Notes: generated by a model not told the origin, from the sequence alone. Shown: positions 9,230-17,894, numbered from the stretch's first letter. The stretch is 64,000 nucleotides of DNA from JADKIH01 sp031385005 (GCA_031385005.1 JANNBB010000011.1:124001-188000); one strand, 5' to 3'. Numbers and translations: made by a program.

Positions 9230-9411
9230 AATTCCTTGTTGGAGTTTTCGGTTTTAACTATTTCTTTTTTTACTTCATCGTCGAATAACATTCTCACAGA
9301 TGGTGTATAATCATCTTCGAGTTGATTGTCTTTTATACTCCATATAAAAGCTATCAGAAAACCGATGGCTAATAACAAACTGAATATTATAAGTAGAATG
9401 ATTACACTCAT
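9226..9411 (-). CDS. ccoS: cbb3 oxidase maturation protein CcoS
   Basis: A 61-residue single-helix protein with the family pattern: N-terminal helix, then FIWSIKDNQLEDDYTPSVRMLFDDE (W, QxDD and P-x-x-R-x-L-F-D-D are typical). CcoS is needed for cofactor insertion into cbb3 oxidase. It is the first gene of the cco structural operon and directly follows a promoter with two Crp/Fnr-type sites; with a start point near 9421 the leader would be only about 10 bases. Confidence 0.9.
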   Translation of the reverse strand: MSVIILLIIFSLLLAIGFLIAFIWSIKDNQLEDDYTPSVRMLFDDEVKKEIVKTENSNKEL

Positions 9412-9425
9412 GGCGAAATATTGGG

Positions 9426-9490
9426 CAAATCTATTTTTGTTACTTAATTTGTTGAATGATGGTTGTCAAAGACAAAACTGACATCGGTCA
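9426..9490 (-). promoter_or_regulatory. Promoter of the cco operon with tandem TGAY-N4-RTCA sites
   Basis: The minus-strand -7 box TAGATTTG is at 9426-9433. Two 12-bp inverted-repeat sites precede it: a proximal one, TGATGGTTGTCA (9457-9468), and a distal one, TGACATCGGTCA (9479-9490), centres 22 bp apart. The proximal centre is 29.5 bp from the first base of the -7 box, that is near -41 from the expected start point. No -33 element is visible, as expected of an activator-dependent promoter. The distal site overlaps the ccoI stop codon. Four other promoters in the window share this layout. Confidence 0.75.
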
Positions 9491-11893
9491 TAATCTCCAT
9501 TTTGCATACCAAGTGGATAATAGGGTAGTAAATGTGATTATTGTTACGGCGCTGATTGGCATTAAAATGGCTGCAATTACAGGCGATAGGTTTCCACTTA
9601 CCGCATAATAAAGTCCGACAACGTTATATAAAACTGCAATTATAAAACTGCCAAGAATAATAAGATGGCTGGCTTTCGCTGTTTTTAATATTCCGGGAAG
9701 CGACATAAATGCTGAAGCATTTAGGATTCCATCACATGCCGGTGAGAAATTATTAATGTTATCTGAAATAGATATTCCAACATCACTTTGTAGCAAGGCA
9801 CCTGCATCGTTAAGGCCATCACCAATCATAAGAATGTTCTTATTCTGTTTCTGCAACGATTTAATAAACGTAAGTTTAGCTCCCGGTGATTGATTAAAAA
9901 GTATTTTAATTTTAGTGCCGAAAATATTCTCCAGATTGCTTTTCTCTCCTTCATGATCTCCGGAAAGTACTGCTAACTCATATCCTTCTTTTTTTAATTT
10001 AACGGCTAAATTTTCTACTCCTTCCCGGTAATCATTTTGAATTGAAAAATGACCAAGTAGAACTGAATTTATTTTAATAAATACGTTTGACTCGTTTAAA
10101 ATCGCCTCTTGATCGAGACCACAAAAACTTGCAGATCCTACAAGAATTTTATTTCCGGAAACATTTCCCTTTATTCCTTTGCCTTGAATTTCCTCAAAGG
10201 CATCGGGTTGGAGGTTTGAAACATCGTAAAGAAATTCATCCAGCAAACGACTGAGTGGGTGGCCGGAATTGTGCACAAGTGATTTTATCATTTTCAATTC
10301 ACCGTCACTTAATGCATTTCCGATAAATGTGATTTTGGATGAAGTCGTTTTTGTTAATGTTCCTGTTTTATCAAAAACGATGGTATCGATCTTAGCCAAT
10401 TTTTCTATAACGGAAAAGTTTTTAAGATAGAAATTTTTACGGCCAAATGATCTTAAAATATTTCCTAAGGTGAAAGGCGAAGAAATGGCCAATGCACATG
10501 GACATGCAATGATGAGTACAGCGGTAAATGCATTTAATCCTCTTGCGAAATCAGCTCGAAACCCCCACCAGCAAAAGGATAGGATAGCTATCGAGATTAG
10601 TACGAATGTAAAATAATGGCTGATTTTATTAACCAATTGTTGAAAATGACTTTCCTCTTTTTTTGAATCATACAAACTGTTATTCCAAAGTTGCGTTAGA
10701 TAGCTTTGGGAAACATTTTTCACTACCTCTAATTCAATGGATGTTCCGGTCTGCCTTCCTCCTGCATAAATTAGCTGCCCTGCTTTCACGGATACAGGTA
10801 GTGATTCTCCTGTAACAAAGCTGTAATCAATATTGCCTTCACCTTTTAAGAGTATAGCATCAGCAGGAATAAGCTCTTCGTTTCTGATGATTACTTTGTC
10901 CCTTACTTTCAGGTCTGAAACAGGTATGGATGTTTCTTTTTCATTTCTTCTTACCATTACGGAGACAGGGAAAAATGATTTATAGTCACGTTCGAATGAA
11001 ATTGTCTCATATGTTTTATTCTGAAAAGCACGCCCAACTAGCATAAAAAATACTAATCCAGCCATGGTATCCATGTAACCGGCACCGGAAGCACTAATGA
11101 TTTCATAGGAGCTTCGAAGGAACATAACCAAAATCCCTAATGCAATGGGGACGTCGATGTTCAAGAATTTTTGTTTTAGACTATTATAGGCAGATTGAAA
11201 GAATTGGCTGCTGCAATAAAAAAAGACGGGTAGTGATAATGCAAAATTAAGATAGCTGAAAACTCCTTTAAAGCCCGTTTCTGTATAATGTCCGGAAGAA
11301 AAGTATTCCGGAAAGCTGAACAACATGATGTTTCCAAAGCAGAAACCGGCAATTCCGATTTTGTAAGCTACGGTTCTGTCTTTTTTCTTGCGATTATCTC
11401 CGTCAACATTATTCAGGTTGATCGCCGGCTCATATCCGATTGTTGAAAGCATTTCAACAACCTGACGAAGTGATATGCTTTGTTCGTAATATGTTACTGT
11501 AACTTCTTTTCTGGAAAAATTAACAATTGATTTTAATATCCCTGTATTAATCCTGTTTAAATTTTCCAGTAGCCAGATGCAACTACTACAATGCATTTGA
11601 GGAATATTAAATAGAACAGAAGTAATATTTCCATCGGTGAAAAGGATTAGTTTCTTCTGAATGGATTTATCATCCAGATAACCAAATTGATCTTTATAAG
11701 TCGACCTTTTCTGTCTGGTTCCTGGTGAATTGTTGTAGTTATAATAAGTGCAAAGATTATTTTCACGTAGAATGTCGTAAACCAGCGAGCAGCCCTCACA
11801 ACAAAATTGTTTCTCGTCGAAAACTAGAGGACCATCAACACAATCATTTCCGCAATGGTAACATTTGAGTACTTCTTTGATTGCAACATTCAT
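9488..11893 (-). CDS. ccoI: Copper-transporting P1B-type ATPase, CcoI/FixI type
   Basis: An 801-residue heavy-metal P-type ATPase. It starts with a Cys-rich zinc-ribbon-like segment (CYHCGNDC and CCEGC), typical of the FixI/CcoI subgroup, then a ferredoxin-like metal-binding domain with MHCSSC. Eight membrane helices follow, with the CPC metal motif (ACPCALAIS), the phosphorylation motif DKTGTLT, the actuator TGES and the hinge GDGLNDAGA. CcoI-type pumps supply copper for cbb3 assembly. It is 13 bp downstream of an osmC gene, and its stop codon overlaps an operator site of the cco promoter, so ccoI and ccoS belong to adjacent but separately promoted units. Confidence 0.9.
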   Translation of the reverse strand: MNVAIKEVLKCYHCGNDCVDGPLVFDEKQFCCEGCSLVYDILRENNLCTYYNYNNSPGTRQKRSTYKDQFGYLDDKSIQKKLILFTDGNITSVLFNIPQMHCSSCIWLLENLNRINTGILKSIVNFSRKEVTVTYYEQSISLRQVVEMLSTIGYEPAINLNNVDGDNRKKKDRTVAYKIGIAGFCFGNIMLFSFPEYFSSGHYTETGFKGVFSYLNFALSLPVFFYCSSQFFQSAYNSLKQKFLNIDVPIALGILVMFLRSSYEIISASGAGYMDTMAGLVFFMLVGRAFQNKTYETISFERDYKSFFPVSVMVRRNEKETSIPVSDLKVRDKVIIRNEELIPADAILLKGEGNIDYSFVTGESLPVSVKAGQLIYAGGRQTGTSIELEVVKNVSQSYLTQLWNNSLYDSKKEESHFQQLVNKISHYFTFVLISIAILSFCWWGFRADFARGLNAFTAVLIIACPCALAISSPFTLGNILRSFGRKNFYLKNFSVIEKLAKIDTIVFDKTGTLTKTTSSKITFIGNALSDGELKMIKSLVHNSGHPLSRLLDEFLYDVSNLQPDAFEEIQGKGIKGNVSGNKILVGSASFCGLDQEAILNESNVFIKINSVLLGHFSIQNDYREGVENLAVKLKKEGYELAVLSGDHEGEKSNLENIFGTKIKILFNQSPGAKLTFIKSLQKQNKNILMIGDGLNDAGALLQSDVGISISDNINNFSPACDGILNASAFMSLPGILKTAKASHLIILGSFIIAVLYNVVGLYYAVSGNLSPVIAAILMPISAVTIITFTTLLSTWYAKWRL

Positions 11894-11906
11894 TACATTT
11901 CAAGAT

Positions 11907-12350
11907 TTAGCTGAAACGGATATCAGGATTCACTATTACTTCTCCTTTAACGGAATTGCTGATAAAGCAATATTTTTTTGCTTTTGTAAGAAGGCTATCA
12001 ATTTGTATTTGACTCAGATGGTTTTCAAAGACTACAACCGGAGTTAGATAATAGTTTGTTGCTTCAAAACCGGATTCCTTTTTTGTGAATTCGGCCTGAC
12101 AACTAATATCAAATTTGAGCACCGAGATTTTTAGAAGTTTAGCAAAGTGCATGAGGGTAGTAGTGTAGCAGGTAGCAAGGGATGCTGCTAAAAGATGTTC
12201 CGGCGACCAGGTATTCTCTTTGCCGCCAAATTCAGGTGGCGGACCAAATTCAAAAGACGGCCGGCTTCCTGACATTGCATTTCCTTTACCCACTTCAATT
12301 TCCCAATTAAGTGAGACATCGAATTTATGAACCTGAGGTTTAGTTTCCAT
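11907..12350 (-). CDS. OsmC/Ohr family peroxiredoxin-like protein
   Basis: A 147-residue OsmC-fold protein. Both catalytic cysteines of the family are present: one in LLAASLATCYTTTLMHFAK, the other in KKYCFISNSVKGEV. The substrate-side motif GGKENTWSPEHLL is also typical. OsmC-like proteins reduce organic hydroperoxides using thiols in the cytoplasm. It is the gene immediately upstream of ccoI, 13 bp apart, so oxidative-stress protection is probably cotranscribed with the copper pump. I see no TGAY-N4-RTCA pair upstream of it. Confidence 0.85.
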   Translation of the reverse strand: METKPQVHKFDVSLNWEIEVGKGNAMSGSRPSFEFGPPPEFGGKENTWSPEHLLAASLATCYTTTLMHFAKLLKISVLKFDISCQAEFTKKESGFEATNYYLTPVVVFENHLSQIQIDSLLTKAKKYCFISNSVKGEVIVNPDIRFS

Positions 12351-12458
12351 CTAATTGTTTTATTTTATTTTGATGTATTTTTGAACGGATGTTATTCGAT
12401 GTGCAAGATAGAGCGGCTATTTAAATGATATGTAGTTTGAAGTTCTTTATCAAAATAT

Positions 12459-12866
12459 TTATTTGATATCTAAATCCAAATCGGGGAACTCATTTTTATT
12501 AATATTTTGGGACAAAGATTCTCCTTCCTTATTTTGTTCTTCTAATGTCCAGTTGTCCGTTACATTGGTTTGTAACCATGCTTTTCCTGATTTTCTGAAA
12601 ATTTGAATGGATAGTCCGAAAATATTTTGGAAGTTTTGTTCTAATTCATTCACTGATATCATTGGTGTGACAGTAATAACACCGGATTTGTTTACTGTTC
12701 GGCATTCTTTTATCGAGCTTCCCGGTTCTTTCATCTGATTTTTTGGAGATGATCCACCGGGTTTATGGGGTTTAGAAAAAAATTGAATCTGTAGATATGG
12801 AAATAAATCGTTGAATTCTTTCTGAATGTCTGCGATTTTTTTATTTTCGTTAATTATGATTTTCAT
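12459..12866 (-). CDS. Conserved-looking protein of unknown function, regulon member
   Basis: I do not recognise a family. The protein is about 135 residues when started at 12866 (MKIIINENKKIADIQKEF); a frame from 12896 adds ten residues. It has no signal peptide and no membrane helix. Two alpha/beta segments (IADIQKEFNDLFPYLQIQFF and SVNELEQNFQNIFGLSIQIF) resemble each other and are joined by a polar linker, which hints at an internal duplication. Its promoter carries the same double operator as the cbb3 operon, and one of the two sites is identical in both promoters, so a role in the same low-oxygen/stress response is likely. Everything beyond that is open. Confidence 0.65.
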   Translation of the reverse strand: MKIIINENKKIADIQKEFNDLFPYLQIQFFSKPHKPGGSSPKNQMKEPGSSIKECRTVNKSGVITVTPMISVNELEQNFQNIFGLSIQIFRKSGKAWLQTNVTDNWTLEEQNKEGESLSQNINKNEFPDLDLDIK

Positions 12867-12995
12867 TGTGTTTAATAATTCTTTAGTTACATACATAAAA
12901 TATATAATTTGAATTTTATTAATTGCCGATGTAGAAGGAGTGGATTATTTTACTCAAACTCCCATTTTAAAAAAGATATATGGCAATTGGAATTA

Positions 12996-13060
12996 CAATG
13001 GTAGAGCTAATACAGAAATACGTAAATGATGGTTGTCACAATAGATACTGATAATTGTCA
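12996..13060 (-). promoter_or_regulatory. Promoter of the 135-residue unknown gene with tandem TGAY-N4-RTCA sites
   Basis: This lies in the 320-bp stretch between the genes at 12459 and 13187, which holds no gene. The minus-strand -7-like box TACCATTG is at 12996-13003, the proximal site TGATGGTTGTCA at 13027-13038 and the distal site TGATAATTGTCA at 13049-13060, centres 22 bp apart. The proximal centre is 29.5 bp from the box. The 14 bases around the proximal site (AATGATGGTTGTCA) are identical to those at 9455-9468 in the cco promoter and in the same register. The predicted leader is about 125 bases. Confidence 0.65.
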
Positions 13061-13186
13061 GAGAGAAAAGTGAAAACTAGCAAAGTCGTATTTATATATT
13101 ATTGAATACGGCGAATGTGGCAATAAACAATTCTTCAAATGTTAACAACGAACAAAAGCTTTAAGAAAGCTACAGTAAGGAAAAAA

Positions 13187-14245
13187 TTAGTTGCGCAGTT
13201 TTAAGAGTTTATCTAAAGCGACAATGGTAATTGTCCCACCTTTTATTTCGATTAATTTCTCGTCTTTAAAATCGCTGAGTGTTCGAATAGTAGTTTCCGT
13301 AGCAGTTCCGGCAAGGTTTGCAATATCTTCACGAGTTATATTAATACTAAAATTCTTTTCGCCTTCCTTTTTATACCTGTTTTCAAGAGTGAGCAGTGCT
13401 TCAGCGACACGTTTGCGAACTGAATTGTAAGCCAGTTTTAAAAGTTGTTCTTCTTTTTCTACGAGATTATCAGAAAGCATCTTAATAAATTTGCGTGATA
13501 CTTCAGCGTTTTTATAAAGGAGCGGAAAAAAATCTTCTTTTGGAATGAAGCAAAGTTCACTTTCATCAAGTGCCTCAGCAGAATCTGCATATTTTGTTTC
13601 ATCCATAAGGGCGAGGTAGCCAAAAAACTCTCCTTCTTTATACAAACCGGTAATTAATTCTTTTCCCTGATCATGTGTTTTAAATGTTTTGATTTTACCG
13701 CGGTTGACAAAAAACACGCCTTTAGGAAATCCTCCTTCTTTATAAACAACTTCTTTTTTTGAAAGCTTTCGAATTTCTTTTTGCAGGGAGAGTTTTTTCA
13801 AATCATCCAAGCTTTTGACATTTTCAATAAATTCATTGAACCCTTCAGAACTTTTAGTATATTCTTTTTTGAGTATATCTGTTTTCCTGAGTCGGCTTTC
13901 AATTGCATTGAGTAGTTCAATGTCATCAAATGGCTTGGTGAGATAATCATCCGCACCCATTTCCATTCCTTTTCGCATATCCGAACGTTCAGATTTAGCA
14001 GTAAGAAAAATAAAAGGAATACCCGATGTTTCATCGTTTTTTGAAAGCATATGTAATACGCCATAACCATCGAGCACGGGCATCATGATGTCGCAGATAA
14101 TCAAATCCGGCTTATCTTTTAGGGCTAATTCGACTCCTTCTTTTCCGTTTTTTGCTGTTGACACTTTGAAATTTGCCAGTTCGAGAATTTCTGCTGTATT
14201 CTCACGCATATCGTTGTTGTCTTCGATTAAGAGTATTTTTTTCAT
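13187..14245 (-). CDS. Response regulator fused to a Crp/Fnr-type DNA-binding module
   Basis: A 352-residue regulator with three parts. Residues 1-120 form a receiver domain with acidic residues E8 and D9, phospho-acceptor D52 (ICDIMMP), the Thr/Ala of FLTAKS and K104. Residues about 150-270 form a cyclic-nucleotide-binding-like beta-barrel (VYKEGGFPKGVFFV... GEFFGYLALM). It lacks the Arg-Ser pair that holds the cAMP phosphate, so cAMP binding is doubtful. Residues about 275-345 are a Crp-type winged helix (ITREDIANLAGTATETTIRTL). No Fnr-type N-terminal cysteines are present. Signal input is therefore probably phosphorylation by the kinase encoded just upstream, with a 4-bp overlap. It is the best candidate to bind the TGAY-N4-RTCA sites. 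Confidence 0.9.
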   Translation of the reverse strand: MKKILLIEDNNDMRENTAEILELANFKVSTAKNGKEGVELALKDKPDLIICDIMMPVLDGYGVLHMLSKNDETSGIPFIFLTAKSERSDMRKGMEMGADDYLTKPFDDIELLNAIESRLRKTDILKKEYTKSSEGFNEFIENVKSLDDLKKLSLQKEIRKLSKKEVVYKEGGFPKGVFFVNRGKIKTFKTHDQGKELITGLYKEGEFFGYLALMDETKYADSAEALDESELCFIPKEDFFPLLYKNAEVSRKFIKMLSDNLVEKEEQLLKLAYNSVRKRVAEALLTLENRYKKEGEKNFSINITREDIANLAGTATETTIRTLSDFKDEKLIEIKGGTITIVALDKLLKLRN

Positions 14246-15423
14246 TGCTCAAATTTTATGGTAAAAGTTGTTCCTTTGTTTTCTATACTTTCAAAATCAA
14301 TAATTCCATTCATCATTTCCACATACTTAACTACAATATTCAATCCTAAACCGGTTCCCTGAATATGTGTCGCATTACTACCACGGAAAAACCTTTCAAA
14401 AAGATGTTTTTGATCTTCAATTGAAATTCCTATTCCCTGATCGGCGATGTGAATGATAACTTCGCGTTCAGAAACACTTGTTTTAATTTTGATGGATTTC
14501 CCTTCGACCGAAAATTTAATTGCATTTGATATGAGATTGAAAAGAATATTTTTTAGCATTTTTGTGTCAAGACTGGCTATTTCCTTTCCTTCGTGCGTAT
14601 ATTCAATAGATTGGTTTTCCTTTGAAAGAGGTTGTAATTCTGTAATTATTTCGTTTATGTATGATTTTAAGTTAAAAATTTCAGGTTCACAATGAAGTTT
14701 TCCTTCTTCTAATTTACTAACAGAGAGGAAATCATTCAATATATTTGTTAAGTCGTTTATAGACGATTTAATTCGGGCAATATGTTTCTTCTGCTTATCT
14801 TTTTCATTTAATTCACCATATTTTGTAACTAAAGAAAGAGAAGATAAAATAGTTGCAAGAGGAGTTCTAAACTCATGAGATGCCATAGAAACAAATCGGG
14901 ATTTAAGTTCATTTAATTCCCTTTCTTTATCAAGGGAGTCGTTCAGCTCCTTTTTTGTTTTTTTGAGTTCGACAATTGCTTCTTCTAATATTAATGTTCG
15001 GTTTTTTACTTGCTTCTCTAGTTCCGAAGAATAATTTTTTAGATTTTCTTCTGCTTGTTTTCTTAAAGTAATGTCAACTATAAAGGCGAAAATGAATTTA
15101 CCTTCAGAAGTAGTATATGGACTTAGACTAATTTCAAGCGGAAATTCTGTTCCATTTTTCTTTAGACCAAATAATTCCATCCCTAATCCCATAGAACGCG
15201 CATGTGGATTTTTATTGAACTTTCCTCTGTGTTCAGTATGTACTTTAGCTAAATGGCGAGGGACAAGTTGGTCAACGTTTTTCCCCAATAATTCTCCATA
15301 TTCGTAGCCAAAAAGTTTTTCGGCACTGGGATTTATTCGCAAAATTTGCCCCTGTTCATTTGAAACCAGAATTCCTTCGGTTGCATAATAAAATAAAGTC
15401 TCTATACCATCTTTACTTTCCAT
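14242..15423 (-). CDS. PAS-domain sensor histidine kinase
   Basis: A 393-residue soluble kinase without membrane helices. Residues about 5-125 are a PAS domain (ETLFYYATEGILVSNEQG... GKNVDQLVPRHLAKVH) of the type that can hold haem or flavin, followed by a PAC-like segment. A coiled coil (about 130-170) leads to the HisKA domain with SMASHEFRTPL and the HATPase domain with NLISNAIKFS, DQGIGI and GTGLGLNIV. A cytosolic PAS kinase next to a cbb3 locus suggests an oxygen- or redox-sensing role, but the ligand cannot be told. It is the first gene of the operon with the Crp-fused regulator, and the operon promoter carries the regulator-type sites. Confidence 0.92.
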   Translation of the reverse strand: MESKDGIETLFYYATEGILVSNEQGQILRINPSAEKLFGYEYGELLGKNVDQLVPRHLAKVHTEHRGKFNKNPHARSMGLGMELFGLKKNGTEFPLEISLSPYTTSEGKFIFAFIVDITLRKQAEENLKNYSSELEKQVKNRTLILEEAIVELKKTKKELNDSLDKERELNELKSRFVSMASHEFRTPLATILSSLSLVTKYGELNEKDKQKKHIARIKSSINDLTNILNDFLSVSKLEEGKLHCEPEIFNLKSYINEIITELQPLSKENQSIEYTHEGKEIASLDTKMLKNILFNLISNAIKFSVEGKSIKIKTSVSEREVIIHIADQGIGISIEDQKHLFERFFRGSNATHIQGTGLGLNIVVKYVEMMNGIIDFESIENKGTTFTIKFEQ

Positions 15424-15473
15424 AATGGCTAATTGATTACTACCTTGCGATAAAATGAAGGATTGCCTATTTG

Positions 15474-15539
15474 CAAAGTTAATTTTTCGCTCCTATTAGC
15501 AAGCATGATATTCCTCATATTTTCATCTGATCAAAGTCA
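15474..15539 (-). promoter_or_regulatory. Promoter of the kinase/regulator operon with tandem operator sites
   Basis: The minus-strand -7 box TAACTTTG is at 15474-15481. The distal site is TGATCAAAGTCA (15528-15539), which extends to a perfect CTGA-N6-TCAG repeat. The proximal site TGATATTCCTCA (15506-15517) has one mismatch to TGAY-N4-RTCA. Centres are 22 bp apart and the proximal centre is 30.5 bp from the box. The same layout as at the cco promoter suggests autoregulation. The divergent gene at 15588 shares this 164-bp region but I see no convincing box for it. Confidence 0.7.
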
Positions 15540-15587
15540 GAATTAATGTACTTTTAAGGTTACATATTTAGAAAATTTATTCGAATT

Positions 15588-16427
15588 ATGAAAGCTGTTA
15601 TTACAAAGGCTTCCGGCGAAGTTGTCCCTTTCTCTTCAGAAAAACTTCGAAAATCCTTACATCGGTCAGGTGCTTCCATCGAAGCAATCGATCACATTGT
15701 CGCTGAAATGGAAAAACAACTCTATAACGGTATGACAACAAAAAAAATCTATCTCGATGCATTTAAGTTATTGAAGAAATATTCAAAGTTTCATGCTGCC
15801 AAATATAAGTTGAAGCAAGCGATCATGGAATTAGGCCCAACCGGTTTTCCTTTCGAAATATTTATTTCTGAAATTTTAATTCAACAAGGATACAAAGTGA
15901 AAGTCGGAGAGATTGTAAAAGGTCATTGTGTTAATCATGAAATAGATGTAATTGCCGAAAAAGAAAATCACAAGTATATGATTGAATGCAAATTTCACAA
16001 TCAATCCGGAATCAATTGTGATGTAAAAATCCCGCTGTACATTCATTCGAGATTTCTGGATGTTGAAAAAAAATGGGTCGAAGTCCCCGGAAACAGTGAC
16101 AAATTCCATCAAGGATGGGTTGTAACCAATACACGATTTACCTTTGATGCCATTCAATATGGGAAATGTGTTGGACTTAATTTGCTCGGTTGGGATTTTC
16201 CGGAAAAAAATAGTCTGCGGATTCAAATAGATAAATCAGGTTTGTATCCCATTACCTGTCTTACAACATTAACTAAAACCGAAAAACAATTTTTGCTGGA
16301 TAAAAGGGTTGTTTTATGTAAGGATATTATCAAAAACTCATCTCTGTTTTCCAAATTAAATATTTCGGATGTAAGAATAAATAATATTCTCAAAGAGGTG
16401 GGTCAATTATGCAATAAAGAAAAATAA
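15588..16427 (+). CDS. ATP-cone domain fused to a Mrr-like PD-(D/E)XK nuclease domain
   Basis: A 279-residue cytoplasmic protein. Residues 1-90 are an ATP-cone (MKAVITKASGEVVPFSSEKL, then the helical part ending in KQAIMELGPTGFPFE), the nucleotide-sensing domain otherwise known from NrdR and ribonucleotide reductases. Residues about 90-200 look like the catalytic fold of Mrr-type restriction enzymes: IFISEILIQQGYKV, then E118-I-D120 and, 13 residues later, E133-C-K135 (MIECKF), which fit the E/D...ExK pattern. The last 80 residues are helical and unassigned. A nuclease gated by ATP/dATP is a reasonable hypothesis, not a known function. It is divergent from the kinase/regulator operon and 33 bp upstream of an RNase-like gene. 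Confidence 0.75.
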   Translation: MKAVITKASGEVVPFSSEKLRKSLHRSGASIEAIDHIVAEMEKQLYNGMTTKKIYLDAFKLLKKYSKFHAAKYKLKQAIMELGPTGFPFEIFISEILIQQGYKVKVGEIVKGHCVNHEIDVIAEKENHKYMIECKFHNQSGINCDVKIPLYIHSRFLDVEKKWVEVPGNSDKFHQGWVVTNTRFTFDAIQYGKCVGLNLLGWDFPEKNSLRIQIDKSGLYPITCLTTLTKTEKQFLLDKRVVLCKDIIKNSSLFSKLNISDVRINNILKEVGQLCNKEK

Positions 16428-16460
16428 TTTTTCTAAAAATAAATTTTAAATCATTTTATA

Positions 16461-17849
16461 ATGGATAACAACAGAAAAGTCACCATTCAATTTCTCGGAG
16501 CAGCAGGTACTGTTACAGGTAGCAAGTATCTGGTTAAGGTTTTTGATAAAACAATTCTCGTCGATTGTGGTTTGTTTCAGGGAATAAAGAAACTAAGAAT
16601 GTTGAATTGGTCAAAACTTCCAATTAAGGGCTCTGATATCGACATTGTTTTATTAACTCATGGTCATCTTGATCATGTTGGTTTTTTGCCCATGCTTGTT
16701 AAGGATGGTTTCAAAGGGAAAATTCTATGCACAGTGCCTACACAACAAATCACTAAAATTATTTTGGAAGATAGCGCCAGAATCCAGGAGGAAGATGCTT
16801 TTCAGGCAAATCAGGAAGGATATTCTAAACATAAGCCCGCCCTGCCTTTGTACAATATAAAGGATGTAAATAATACCCTGCCACTTTTTGAAACTCATCC
16901 GCTAGATACCCGGATAGAATTGTTTGAGAAAATTTCTTTTCGTTATCGTTATAACGGACACATATTAGGAGCAACGTTTATTGAAATGAATATAGATGGA
17001 AAAATATTTGTTTTTTCCGGCGATATAGGAAGAGAAAACGACAGTCTCATGTTTAAACCCAAACGACCTGAAGGAGCAAACGTTTTATTAATAGAAACCA
17101 CTTACGGTAATCGAATTCACAGAAAAAATGCAGTTGAAAATATCACCAACATTGTAATTGAAGCAGCTCGTAACAATGGAACGATCATCATTCCGAGTTT
17201 TGCCGTTGAACGTACTCAATTGTTGATGTATATTTTATGGCAATTGCGTAACAGTAATGCCATACCACAAATACCTGTCTACATGGATAGCCCTATGGGA
17301 AAAAATGTAACTGATGTTTTTCAACGGAGTTTGGAATGGCATAAACTATCAGAAGCTGATTGTGTTGAAATGTGCAAGGATATAAGAATTATTAAAACTG
17401 TCGAAGAGACCATTAGCTTAGCAAAAAACAAATCACCAAAAATTGTTATTGCCGGTAGTGGCATGGGATCAGGAGGTAGGGTGTTAACTTATTTTCAGTA
17501 CTACTTAGGAGATTCGAATGCGACTATTCTCCTCGTAGGTTATCAAGCAGAAGGAACACGTGGAAGAAGTCTTTTAGATGGTGATAAAGAAATTAAGTTA
17601 CGCGGCAAGATGTATCCGGTGAATGCCCATATTGAAAATATAAACGGATTATCCGCTCATGCCGATCAAGAGGAGCTGATTAACTGGATTTCTGAAATTA
17701 AGAATAAGCCGAACTACATTTTTTTGGTTCATGGCGAAAAAGAGGGAGCCGAAGGGTTACAAAAGAAAATAAAGGAAGTATATGGTTGGGAGTCAAACAT
17801 TCCGGTTTTACTCGAAATTGCAGAAATTGATTTGTCTATGATATCCTAA
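16461..17849 (+). CDS. Metallo-beta-lactamase / beta-CASP RNase-like protein
   Basis: A 462-residue protein of the CPSF73/YSH1-like branch. Metal-binding motif 2 is LTHGHLDHVG, motif 4 is FSGDIGRE, and the beta-CASP motifs follow: an acidic residue in IETTYGNR, GSGMGSGGRVL, and the terminal INGLSAHADQEEL plus FLVHGEKEGAEGL. Such enzymes cut RNA or act as 5' exonucleases. In bacteria many stand-alone members are uncharacterised. It follows the ATP-cone nuclease gene by 33 bp and precedes the tandem universal stress genes, so it appears in a stress or dormancy neighbourhood. Enzyme class is clear; the substrate is not. Confidence 0.9.
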   Translation: MDNNRKVTIQFLGAAGTVTGSKYLVKVFDKTILVDCGLFQGIKKLRMLNWSKLPIKGSDIDIVLLTHGHLDHVGFLPMLVKDGFKGKILCTVPTQQITKIILEDSARIQEEDAFQANQEGYSKHKPALPLYNIKDVNNTLPLFETHPLDTRIELFEKISFRYRYNGHILGATFIEMNIDGKIFVFSGDIGRENDSLMFKPKRPEGANVLLIETTYGNRIHRKNAVENITNIVIEAARNNGTIIIPSFAVERTQLLMYILWQLRNSNAIPQIPVYMDSPMGKNVTDVFQRSLEWHKLSEADCVEMCKDIRIIKTVEETISLAKNKSPKIVIAGSGMGSGGRVLTYFQYYLGDSNATILLVGYQAEGTRGRSLLDGDKEIKLRGKMYPVNAHIENINGLSAHADQEELINWISEIKNKPNYIFLVHGEKEGAEGLQKKIKEVYGWESNIPVLLEIAEIDLSMIS

Positions 17850-17894
17850 AACAACCTATTTTTTTAGTACGCATTAATATGAAATCTGTAATGG

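Noticed and set aside
9463..9475. Perfect inverted repeat TTGTC-AAA-GACAA as an operator of its own
   Set aside because: It overlaps the proximal TGATGGTTGTCA site. Only the left half is repeated at 13033, while the full TGAY-N4-RTCA unit is kept in both promoters, so the repeat is probably accidental.
15540..15587. Rightward class II promoter for the ATP-cone gene using the site at 15528-15539
   Set aside because: No TAnnTTTG box lies at the 29.5-bp distance shared by the other promoters; the nearest candidates (15549, 15561) match poorly.
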